Assembly (NCBI GenBank): GCA_902494605.1
Contig: CABUUG010000051.1
Location: forward strand, 1-11,562
Direction of reading: 5' to 3'
Length of the DNA: 11,562 nt
Source of the DNA: an uncultured Collinsella sp.
GTDB taxonomy: Bacteria; Actinomycetota; Coriobacteriia; Coriobacteriales; Coriobacteriaceae
The notes under the pieces are model-generated. The model made no database searches and was not told the origin of the DNA. It was given only the letters and a program-made list of their open reading frames with translations. Positions 1 through 8,300 of this stretch are shown here, piece by piece (within the stretch, counting starts at the first letter, position 1; every line of letters begins with the position of its first letter). Both the position numbers and the translations under genes were made by a program.

Positions 1-1
1 G

Positions 2-1204
2 ACGGGCTCTCCCGCCGAGGCATTTGCCCGCCTGCGCAACGACGACCTGCAGCTTTCGCTTGAGGAGCGGGCTCGTCTGCTCTATGTCGCCATGACGCGA
101 GCGCGTGAGCTGGTCATTTTGGCGATGGACGCCGGCGTGAGCCGCGGCAAGGTGACGGCGCCGACCTTCGACGTCGAGACCGATCTGACCTACGATGTCC
201 TGCGCCGCATTCTGCCGACGGATGCTCTGGGTATGCCGCAGCTCGATAGCGACCGTTTGGTGTTCGACAGCTCCAAGCCGGGCGACTACGAGCTCATCTC
301 GCTGGCGGACTTTACGTTTGGCGAGCAAGCGTTTGAGGCCAACGCTTCGCTGGATGCCGAGGGCAGGCTCGTTCGTGGCGAAACCGATGTCGCCGATAAT
401 GCTGCGCACTCAACCGTGCCCGGTCCTGCCGACCCCAAGCCCGATTCGTTTGAGCTTGTGTATCCCCAGGCGGTGGGCGTGCGCATGGGCACCTGCCCGT
501 ATCCGGAGCGCGATTCGTACAGCTACTCGTCAATTGCCGCGGCGCTGCATGCCGAGTCCGAGGACCGTGCCGCCGAGGCGCACGTGCCCATGGACGAGGC
601 TGGCGATGATGCAGAGTCGGATGGCTCGGAGATGGCCGATGCGGACGTGGCCGTCGTTGAGCCCGCCGGCAACCCCATGGCGCTGGGCTCGGCGTTCCAC
701 GCCGCCTGCCAGTGGCTCATCGAGATGGGTGCCGACGCGTTGCCCGCTGCGCGCGCCGATGCGCTGGCGCGTCTGTGGCGCCTGACGCCGGAGCAGCGCG
801 AACGCTTCGACGTTGCCCTGAACCGCTGGCTCAAGTCGGCTGTTCGTGCCGACCTGCTCGCGTGGCCGTGCATTCGCGCCGAGGTGCCGTTCTTTTCACT
901 GGGCTGCGAGGACAAGGACATCGCTCGCTACGGTGCTTATGCCGAAGGCGCCATCGACGCTTTGGCGACGAACCCGGCGGATTCGTCACGTGCGCTGGTC
1001 ATCGACTACAAGACGGGCGGCACACCGGACGAGACGCCGGAACAGCTGCAGGAGAAGCACGCCCTGCAGGCGCGCGTCTACGCTGATGTTTCGCACAAGG
1101 CGGGCTTTGAGGCCGTGACCGTCAAGTTCGTCCGCGTGGAGCAGCCGGATCCAACCATCTTCGTCGAACCCGCCGAACCTCAGGTAGTCACCTACAATCT
1201 CTAG
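2..1204 (+). CDS. addA: AddA-type ATP-dependent helicase/nuclease, C-terminal part (5' end cut by window)
   Basis: This is the last 400 residues of a UvrD-superfamily helicase fused to a PD-(D/E)XK nuclease; the reading frame enters from outside the window. Residues 21-37 of the fragment hold helicase motif VI (LLYVAMTRAR). The nuclease module follows: an entry SYSS motif near 172-176, GSAFH at 229-233 (the GxxxH motif), E294, D319 in AEGAIDAL, DYKTG at 335-339 (catalytic Asp and Lys) and QARVY at 356-360 (the QxxxY motif). In AddAB/RecBCD-type complexes this subunit unwinds and degrades double-strand DNA ends to prepare recombinational repair. A stretch rich in Asp, Glu and Ala (about 182-224) separates SYSS from GxxxH and looks like a disordered insert. 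The gene ends in TAG, and a hairpin starts 12 bases later. The missing N-terminus and AddB partner would be upstream. A RecB- or AdnB-like assignment is possible; the helicase-nuclease class itself is secure. Confidence 0.85.
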   Translation, partial: TGSPAEAFARLRNDDLQLSLEERARLLYVAMTRARELVILAMDAGVSRGKVTAPTFDVETDLTYDVLRRILPTDALGMPQLDSDRLVFDSSKPGDYELISLADFTFGEQAFEANASLDAEGRLVRGETDVADNAAHSTVPGPADPKPDSFELVYPQAVGVRMGTCPYPERDSYSYSSIAAALHAESEDRAAEAHVPMDEAGDDAESDGSEMADADVAVVEPAGNPMALGSAFHAACQWLIEMGADALPAARADALARLWRLTPEQRERFDVALNRWLKSAVRADLLAWPCIRAEVPFFSLGCEDKDIARYGAYAEGAIDALATNPADSSRALVIDYKTGGTPDETPEQLQEKHALQARVYADVSHKAGFEAVTVKFVRVEQPDPTIFVEPAEPQVVTYNL

Positions 1205-1216
1205 CCCTCAGATAAC

Positions 1217-1279
1217 TTGCGGTGGAATAGTTCCTGTATTGCGGCCCAGGTGGCCCAAGCGGGAACTATTTCACCGCAA
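1217..1279. repeat. 18-bp inverted repeat (hairpin) between addA and dnaE
   Basis: The left arm at 1217-1234 and right arm at 1262-1279 pair over all 18 positions as RNA, with a single G-U wobble. The 27-base loop contains a smaller GGCC/GGCC stem (1243-1246 with 1252-1255). No T-run follows on either side, so it is not a standard intrinsic terminator, although it is well placed to end addA transcription or protect its 3' end. A dispersed REP-like element is the other reading. The pairing is seen directly; the role is inferred. Confidence 0.75.
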
Positions 1280-1336
1280 CTGCAAGAGGAGCCGTGTGGG
1301 TTTGGGCTAGGTTCGGGTGCCGTCCGCGCCGTGCGG

Positions 1337-1342
1337 TAGAAT
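1337..1342 (+). promoter_or_regulatory. candidate -10 box (TAGAAT) for dnaE
   Basis: TAGAAT matches five of six positions of the sigma-70-type -10 consensus and lies 40 bases before the dnaE ATG, in the only spacer available for a dnaE promoter. No convincing -35 box is found 16-18 bases upstream and no TGn extension is present, so this is a weak call. Confidence 0.3.
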
Positions 1343-1370
1343 CGTAACCCTAAGATCACGAACCCGCATC

Positions 1371-1374
1371 GGAG
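1371..1374 (+). promoter_or_regulatory. ribosome binding site fixing the dnaE start
   Basis: GGAG lies 8 bases before the ATG at 1383. It decides against the upstream in-frame GTG at 1317, which would add 22 residues absent from DnaE homologues and would place its start ahead of the candidate promoter. Confidence 0.7.
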
Positions 1375-1382
1375 CTCATCAC

Positions 1383-4300
1383 ATGGCATTCGTCCATCTG
1401 CACAACCACACTGTCTTCTCCATGCTCGACGGCGCAACCCGTATCCAGGATATGGTCAACCGTGCCGTTGAGCTTGGCATGCCCGCCGTGGCCATTACCG
1501 ACCACGGCTACATGTACGGCGTACCCGACCTGGCGCTGGCCTGCGACGCCGTCAATCACAACACGCCCGAGTACAAAACCTGGAGCCACGACAAGGCCTT
1601 CTTGGAAAAGGGCCGCCGCGACGAGCTGGTGGAGCCCGATCCCGAGGCAAACCCGCGCGAGCATGCCCAGTATGTGAAGGACATGGCCATGTGGGACGAG
1701 AAGGGCAACATCGACGAGCTCAAGCCGCCCTTGGTCATCAAACCCATCTTTGGCTGCGAGGTCTACTTTACGCCGGACGAGACCCTTGCTCGCGACCACA
1801 AGCCCGAGCTCTACCACATGATCCTTCTGGCCAAGGACCAGGAGGGCTACGTCAACCTGATGCAGACGGTTTCCGAGGCCGCCGTGCAGGGCTTTTACTA
1901 CAAGCCGCGCGTGACGCTCGACAACCTGCGCCGCCACGCCAAGGGCATGATCTGCACGAGCGCCTGCATCGCGGGCATCATCCCCAAATACATCGACCGC
2001 GGCGACATGGAAGGCGCCATCAAGTGGGCCGAGACCTTCCGTGACACCTTCGAGCCCGGCGACTTCTACATCGAGATCCAGGAACACGGCATCACCACCG
2101 ACAACGGCCTGACCGACGAGCAGATGGACCGCACGCTCATCGATATCGCCAAGCAGGTGGGCGTCAAGGTCATCGCCACCAACGATTTCCACTACCTGCG
2201 CCGCGAGGACGCGCCGGTGCAGGACGTCATCATGTGCATCGGCATGAACGCCAAGGTCGACGACCCCAACCGCATGCGCATGACCGGCTCGGAGTTTTAT
2301 ATGAAGACCGAGGAGGAGATGCGGGCGATGTTCCCGTATTGCCCCGAGGCCTGCGACAACACACTCGAGATCGCCGACAAGTGCTACGTGGAGCTGGACT
2401 GGGATTCCATCATCCTGCCGCGCTTCCCGCTGCTCGATCCCGGCGAGACGCACGAGAGCCAGTTCCGCCGCGAGTGTGAGAAGGGCCTGCGCCAGCACTA
2501 CGGCGACGACTGGGCCACGCGCGAGATCGGCGGCGTCAACATCAAAGAGCGCTTTGAGTACGAATACAAGGTCATCTGCGACAAGGGCTTTGCCGCCTAC
2601 TTTTTGATCGTCGCCGAGTACGTGCAATGGGCCAAGGACAACGGCATCGGCGTCGGCCCCGGCCGTGGCTCGGCCGCCGGCGCTATCGTCGCCTACGCCA
2701 TGAACATCACCGCGTTCGACCCGCTCGAGAACGGCCTGATGTTCGAGAGGTTCCTGTCCCCGCAGCGTACCGAGATGCCCGATATCGATATGGACTTCGA
2801 CGATGAGCGGCGCCTCGAGGTCGTGGAGCACGTTCGCCAGCTCTATGGCCCCGAGAAGGTCACCCACGTCATCACCTACTCGACCATCAAGGCCAAGCAG
2901 GCCATCAACGACGCCGCGCGCGTTCTGGATTACCCGGTCTACATGGGCCAGCGCCTGTCCAAGATGGTCTCGAGCGACCCCAAGGTCAAGCTCAAGCAGG
3001 TGCTCGAAAAGCAACCCGGCAAAGAGGATCTGTTTAACCCCGACTTTGCCGAGGCCTATAAAAAGGATGACGACGCCCGCCGCATCATCGACACGGCGCT
3101 CTCGATCGAGGGCCTCACCCGTGGCGAGGGCGTGCACGCGTGCGCCGTTCTGATCTGCCGCGATCCCGTCAACGAGCACGTACCCACCAAGCTCGATACC
3201 AAGGGCGGCGTCGAGATTACCCAGTACGAGGGTCATACCGTTGCCGACATGGGCCTGCTCAAGATGGACTTCTTGGGCCTGCGCACGCTGACGGTTATCT
3301 CTAAGGCCAAAGCCAACATCAAAAAGAACTTCGGCATCGACATCAAAGAGGAAGAGATTCCCTTTGACGATCCCGAGATCTTTAAGCTCATGGGCTCCGG
3401 CCACACCGCCGGCGTCTTCCAGGTCGAGTCCGCCGGCATGACGGCCACGATCAAGAACATGAAGCCCACCGAGTACAAGCACGTCGTGGCATTGATCGCC
3501 CTGTACCGCCCGGGCCCGCTGGGCGCCGGCATGGTTTCGTCCTACATCAACCGTATGAACGGCAAGGAACCGGCCGTCTCCTATGACGACCGTCTGGACG
3601 ACATCCTGGGCGAAACCTACGGCACCATGGTCTACCAGGAGCAGGTTATGCTCATCTCCGTCGAGATGTGCGGCTTCTCCAAGGGCGAATCGGACTCGCG
3701 TATCCGTAAACCCGTGGCTAAGAAAAAGATCAAGCTGCTCACGTCGACGGTGCTCCACTGGGAGGATGGCTCGGACGAGACCACCTACGACCACTGGATG
3801 AACGGCGCCATCAAGAACAACTACACGCGCGAGGTCGCCCAGAAGATTTGGGACGATGTTCTCGAGTTCGCATCTTACGCCTTTAACAAGTCGCACTCCG
3901 CCGGCTACGCCATCTTGGTTATGCAGACAGCGTGGCTCAAGGCGCACTATCCGCACGAGTACATGGCGGCCGTTCTGACGTCCTACACGGGCAAGACCGA
4001 CAAGATCGTTCACTACGTCTCGGCATGCCGTCACGACGGCATCCCCGTGCTGTCGCCAGATGTCAACGAGTCCGGTACCGAGTTCACGGCCACCAAGGAG
4101 GGCGTGCGCTTTGGTTTGGCCGGCATCCGCGGCGTGGGCACCGGCGTGGCGCAGGCGATTATCGCCGAGCGCGAGGCGGGCGGTCCGTTTAAGACACTGC
4201 ACGACTTTGTCGAGCGTGTGGACTCGAGCCAGGCAAACCGCCGCGTGATCGAATCGCTCATCAAGGCAGGCGCCTTTGACTCCACGGGGTATCCGCGCCG

Positions 4301-5186
4301 CCAGATGATGCACTTTGTGGACAAGAACAACCCCGAGAACATCATCGATGCCGCCGTGAAGCGCCAAAAGGATCGCGCGAGCGGCCAGACGTCGTTCTTC
4401 GACATGTTCGGCGATGTTGAGGGCTCGGGCTTTGAGGTGAGCGTGCCCGATCCGGACGGCCAGGAGTGGGACCGCCACCTTAAGCTGAGCCAGGAGAAGG
4501 AGGTTCTGGGCATCTATGTCTCGGACCACCCGCTGCGCCCGTTTGAGTATGCGCTAGCCAAGGCGCGCGACTTCTCGTTCTCGCAGATCGACACCGGCTA
4601 CGAGGTGCAAAACCCCACGGGCGGTACCATCAACCAGGAGATTCCCGAGGGCAAGGCACTGTGGTGGGCCGGCATGGTCTCGAGCGTGTCCAAGCGCGTG
4701 ACCAAAAACGGCGACCCCATGGGCATTGTGCAGCTCGAGGACATGGAAGGCGAGGCCACGGTCGTGGTGTTCCCCAAGACCTACAAGGAGGCCGAGGGGT
4801 ACCTGTACGGCGAGGTCGATCCCGAGACCGGCGCGCAGCTGTCCGATGCGTTTGTGCGCATTAAGGGCAAGCTCGAGCGCTCGGACCGCGGCGATCAGAT
4901 CATCGCGCAGGAGATCGTGCCGCTGGAGCTCAACGAGGAGAACAACAAGCCCAAGGTGTTTGAGGTTATGGTGCCCAACAGCCGCTTTAGTCAGGGCAAT
5001 ATGGCGCGTCTTGCCACGGTGCTTACCGCCAACCCGGGCGGCGACCGCGTGGAGATCTTTATCGAGCAGGTGGACGGGCGCGTGCTGCGTGCCGAGGTGC
5101 CGGCCAAGGTCAACGCACGCTCGATTCCGCTGTTGGCAGAGGCAAAGGCCATCGTCGGCAACCAAGGCCGCGTGACGGTGATCTAA
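1383..5186 (+). CDS. dnaE: DNA polymerase III subunit alpha (DnaE)
   Basis: This is the replicative C-family polymerase, 1267 residues, longer than a typical DnaE (about 1150-1190). The start is set by GGAG 8 bases upstream and by the canonical opening MAFVHLHNHT. Domains in order: PHP (1-275), with candidate metal ligands H5, H7, D16, H41, E126, H145, C195, D268 and H270; palm (about 280-640), with the GPGRGSAAG loop at 426-433 and catalytic Asp residues D469 and D471 in PDIDMDF and D629 in MDFLGL; fingers (about 640-850), with YRPGP near 708-712 and FNKSHSAGY at 834-842; helix-hairpin-helix (about 905-965); a beta-clamp-binding peptide QTSFFDMF at 1002-1009; an OB fold (about 1093-1180); and a C-terminal tail. 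The full PHP ligand set suggests built-in 3'-5' proofreading, as shown for mycobacterial DnaE1. Unusual points are a roughly 55-60 residue insertion in the PHP domain and RKPVAKKK at 776-782 plus a short insertion in the fingers. It is separated from both neighbours by hairpin-bearing spacers. Confidence 0.98.
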   Translation: MAFVHLHNHTVFSMLDGATRIQDMVNRAVELGMPAVAITDHGYMYGVPDLALACDAVNHNTPEYKTWSHDKAFLEKGRRDELVEPDPEANPREHAQYVKDMAMWDEKGNIDELKPPLVIKPIFGCEVYFTPDETLARDHKPELYHMILLAKDQEGYVNLMQTVSEAAVQGFYYKPRVTLDNLRRHAKGMICTSACIAGIIPKYIDRGDMEGAIKWAETFRDTFEPGDFYIEIQEHGITTDNGLTDEQMDRTLIDIAKQVGVKVIATNDFHYLRREDAPVQDVIMCIGMNAKVDDPNRMRMTGSEFYMKTEEEMRAMFPYCPEACDNTLEIADKCYVELDWDSIILPRFPLLDPGETHESQFRRECEKGLRQHYGDDWATREIGGVNIKERFEYEYKVICDKGFAAYFLIVAEYVQWAKDNGIGVGPGRGSAAGAIVAYAMNITAFDPLENGLMFERFLSPQRTEMPDIDMDFDDERRLEVVEHVRQLYGPEKVTHVITYSTIKAKQAINDAARVLDYPVYMGQRLSKMVSSDPKVKLKQVLEKQPGKEDLFNPDFAEAYKKDDDARRIIDTALSIEGLTRGEGVHACAVLICRDPVNEHVPTKLDTKGGVEITQYEGHTVADMGLLKMDFLGLRTLTVISKAKANIKKNFGIDIKEEEIPFDDPEIFKLMGSGHTAGVFQVESAGMTATIKNMKPTEYKHVVALIALYRPGPLGAGMVSSYINRMNGKEPAVSYDDRLDDILGETYGTMVYQEQVMLISVEMCGFSKGESDSRIRKPVAKKKIKLLTSTVLHWEDGSDETTYDHWMNGAIKNNYTREVAQKIWDDVLEFASYAFNKSHSAGYAILVMQTAWLKAHYPHEYMAAVLTSYTGKTDKIVHYVSACRHDGIPVLSPDVNESGTEFTATKEGVRFGLAGIRGVGTGVAQAIIAEREAGGPFKTLHDFVERVDSSQANRRVIESLIKAGAFDSTGYPRRQMMHFVDKNNPENIIDAAVKRQKDRASGQTSFFDMFGDVEGSGFEVSVPDPDGQEWDRHLKLSQEKEVLGIYVSDHPLRPFEYALAKARDFSFSQIDTGYEVQNPTGGTINQEIPEGKALWWAGMVSSVSKRVTKNGDPMGIVQLEDMEGEATVVVFPKTYKEAEGYLYGEVDPETGAQLSDAFVRIKGKLERSDRGDQIIAQEIVPLELNEENNKPKVFEVMVPNSRFSQGNMARLATVLTANPGGDRVEIFIEQVDGRVLRAEVPAKVNARSIPLLAEAKAIVGNQGRVTVI

Positions 5187-5187
5187 G

Positions 5188-5296
5188 ATGATTTTTCTGG
5201 GACGGGGATTAAAAAATCATTTTGGGTGACGTGTGGCGGTAGACCGGTCTTTCTGGGACGGGAATGATTTTTTCATCCCCGTCCCAGAAAAATCAT
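5188..5296. repeat. 34-bp imperfect inverted repeat with a third internal core copy (REP-like element)
   Basis: Arms 5188-5221 and 5263-5296 are reverse complements at 33 of 34 positions; the outer 22 bp are perfect and the only mismatch is at 5210/5274. The core TTTCTGGGACGGG occurs again at 5250-5262, as a direct copy of the left arm, and can pair over 13 bp with 5278-5290. The right arm can therefore fold with either upstream copy, giving two mutually exclusive hairpins. The left arm is also self-complementary at its ends (TGATTTTT with AAAAATCA). A 10-bp perfect palindrome, AGACCGGTCT, sits at 5241-5250 between the arms. It begins two bases after the dnaE stop and ends 26 bases before the next start. 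It may act as a terminator, mRNA stabiliser or dispersed palindromic repeat. Confidence 0.85.
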
Positions 5297-5311
5297 TTAG
5301 CGTGCGAGATT

Positions 5312-5316
5312 GGAGG
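5312..5316 (+). promoter_or_regulatory. ribosome binding site fixing the SNF2 ATPase start
   Basis: GGAGG ends 5 bases before the ATG at 5322. It overlaps the alternative in-frame TTG at 5310 and lies too close to the GTG at 5319, so ATG 5322 is the best start. Confidence 0.75.
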
Positions 5317-5321
5317 AAGTG

Positions 5322-8300
5322 ATGGCACAGGGGACGTTTGCGCAGGCGCTCCGGAAAGAGGCGGCGCTCAGCAGTACCTTTATGAAGGGGCGCTCGCTCA
5401 TGCTCAACGGCGCCGTGCTGTCGTTTGAGGACTCCGGCTCGCGCTTCTCCAAAAACGTGAACATCGAGGGCTCGGTGCGCGGCTCGCGCGGCGACCTGTA
5501 CAAGACGCACGTGGCGCTCGATATGGACGAGCACGAGGTTATCGACTACGACTGCGATTGCCCGGCCGCCTTCCGCTATTCCGGCATGTGCAAGCACGTC
5601 ATCGCCACGGCGTTGGCGTATCTGGATGCCAGCGGCGCCGAGCCCGTCGAGGGTCTGCGCACACCGGTCCGCACGTTTACAGCACCGCCCGCACAGTCCA
5701 AGCAGCCCACGCGCCCCGCGCCCACCGCATCTGCGGTCAACCCCAACTTTCCCTTCCCGGCGCCCGTCCCCACGAGCCCGAGCCTTGTGGCGGCGCTTTC
5801 CGATCTTTCGGACGCGCGCATGGACGAGCTCGTAGCCATGCGTCGCAAGCTCGCCGGCACCATCGACCCCGATGCGCCCAAAGCGGTGCTGGAGCCCTCG
5901 CTGGTGCCGTACTACAACCCGTTGTTTGCCGATCGCTTTAACTGGGCGCTCGAGTTTCGCATTCGCTGCGGTTCGGTGTCCTACGTGGTTAAGGATATCG
6001 ACGGCATGGCCGATGCTTATGTGCGCGGCGGTACGTTCTCCTATGGCAAGAAGCTTACGTTTGTCCATGTGCCCGAGGCTTTCGATGGCGTGTCGACAAA
6101 GCTGCTCGACTTTGTCGCAATGACGGTCGCCTACCTGAGCGACATCACGAGTTTGCGCTCGGCATCGTATGACTTTGCCCGCAGCGGCTTTGTCGCCGAG
6201 CGTCAGTTGCCGGTATCCGAGCATTCCATCGTGTCCGTGCTGGACCTGCTGCGCGGCAGGACCATGTCCTTTGAGCCTGCTTGGTCGCGGGGGACGACGA
6301 CGCATCGCGCCTACGAGGTGGTGGTCGAGCCGTCGCCGCAGGGGGAGGGCGAAGTCCCGGCTAAGTGCCCGCCGCTCCTTGCCGCCAAGATTGCATCGGC
6401 GGTGGGAGGCAGCTACGACTTGCGCCTGCCGGCCGATGCGTACTGCTTTGTCGCTGGTGACGCAGCCTATCTGGTCGATACGCGCCGCGCGCGCCGTACC
6501 GACATGGCATTTGCCCAACATGCGGCGCCGTTCCTATCGCACTTGTTGCCCTGCCGCACACCGGTCCATATCGCCGCCGACCAGGTGGGCGAGTTCTGCC
6601 GCATGGCACTGCCCATCTTGCGCGACTACACCGACCTGACCGCGCCCGCTGCGCTCGATACCGTGGCGCCCGAGCCGAGCTTTGCCATGGCGATCGGCGT
6701 CGACGATGGTCTTGTGACCTGCAAGATTACGGTGACCTACGGCGATTGGTCGGCAGATCTCTTTAGTCTTGGTGCTCCGGGCAGTCCCTTCGAAGAACAA
6801 CGCCCCGGCGTTCCGCCCCGCGATACGGTGGCGGAGTTTCGCGTTATGGACACGGCGGCCCTCTATTTCGATTTCTACGAGGGCGGCCTGGCGTTTGAGG
6901 AACGCGATGACGAGAGCCTGTTCCACTTGCTGACCGAGGGCCTGTCTGCCCTGTCCGAGCTGGGCGAGGTCCTGCTCAGCGACCGCCTGCGCCAGATCTC
7001 GGTCCGTCCTGCGCCCAAGCTTTCGGTGCGTGCGACCGTCAAGAGTAACCTGCTCGACGTCGAACTGGGCGCGAGCGGGCTTTCGGCGGCCGACCTTGCC
7101 ATCTATCTCGATTCGTATAAGCGCCACCAGACGTTCGCGCGTCTTACGTCCGGCGATATCGTGCGCCTGGACGAGGGCGCTCGTGCCGCGTTTGGCCTTG
7201 CAGGGGACTTGGGCGTCGACGCCGTTGACCTGCTCGACGGCGTGTCGCTTCCCGCGTCGAGCACCCTTTTTGTCGATAGTATGCTCGCGCGCACGCCCGC
7301 GCTCGAAGCCGATCGCGACGCCGCATTCCGTCGCACCGTCGAGCGCTTGGATACGCTCGGCAAGATGGACTTTACGGTGCCGGTCTCGCTCAAGGCCACG
7401 CTGCGTGGCTATCAGGTCGACGGCTACCAGTGGCTCGGCTCGCTCGAGCACCTAGGCCTCGGTGGCATCTTGGCCGACGATATGGGCCTGGGCAAAACAC
7501 TGCAGATGATCGCGCACATTCTGGCGCGCGTGGAGGCGGGGGACACCAAGCCCACGCTCGTGGTATGTCCCGCGTCGCTTGTGTACAACTGGACCGCCGA
7601 GCTGGAGCGCTTTGCCCCCTCGCTTGATGTGTGCGCCATCGTGGGCGCCAAGGCGCAGCGTCGCGTGCAGATCGCCGGCGTGTCCGAGCATAACGTGGTT
7701 GTAACGTCGTATGACCTTATGCGGCGCGATATCGACGAGTACGTCGAGCGGGATTTTGCCCGCGTGGTGCTCGATGAGGCCCAGTACATTAAAAACCCGC
7801 TCACCCAGGTGGCGCGTGCCGCAAAGCGCCTGCCGGCCGGCGTGCGCTTTGCCTTGACGGGAACGCCCATCGAAAACCGCCTGTCCGAGCTCTGGAGCAT
7901 CTTCGACTATTTGATGCCGGGCCTTCTGGGTACGCGCGACTCATTTGCCAAGCGCTTTGAAAGTCCCGTCGAGCATGCCGAGGGTGATAGTGCCGCTCGT
8001 CTGCAGGCGCTCGTATCGCCGTTTGTGCTGCGTCGCGTCAAGGAAGACGTGGTGGCCGACCTGCCCGAGAAGATCGAGGATACGGTGATGGCGCAGCTTA
8101 CCGGCGAGCAGCGCAAGCTCTACCTGGCCAACCAGGACCGCATCGCCCAGCAGGTGCAGCACCGCGAGGCCGGGGAGTTTAAGAAAGATAAACTCAAGGT
8201 GCTTGCCGAGCTCACCAAGCTGCGTCAGATCTGCTGCGACCCGCATCTGCACTATGCGGACTACAAGGCGGGAAGCGCCAAGCTCGATACATGCATGGAG

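Noticed and set aside
1317..1382. An upstream GTG start adding 22 residues to DnaE
   Set aside because: There is no ribosome binding site, the added residues have no counterpart in DnaE, and the candidate promoter would lie inside them; ATG 1383 has GGAG at good spacing.
1356..4529. A 1057-codon open frame on the minus strand opposite dnaE
   Set aside because: It lies entirely antisense to a gene with secure homology, has no recognisable domain, and its composition (Val, Leu, Asp, His, Ala, Gly in dnaE's mirror pattern) is what GC-rich codon bias produces in that frame. Its length is striking but explained by the rarity of TTA, CTA and TCA codons in dnaE.
1201..5321. Whether the spacer palindromes form a CRISPR array or tRNA genes
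   Set aside because: There is no regular repeat-spacer unit, the palindromes differ in sequence between spacers, and no cloverleaf or CCA-bearing fold was found.
5217..6521. A 434-codon minus-strand open frame across the repeat and the SNF2 gene start
   Set aside because: It is antisense to the well-supported SWIM/SNF2 gene, runs through the inverted repeat, is Arg/His-rich and shows no domain; it is a codon-bias shadow.
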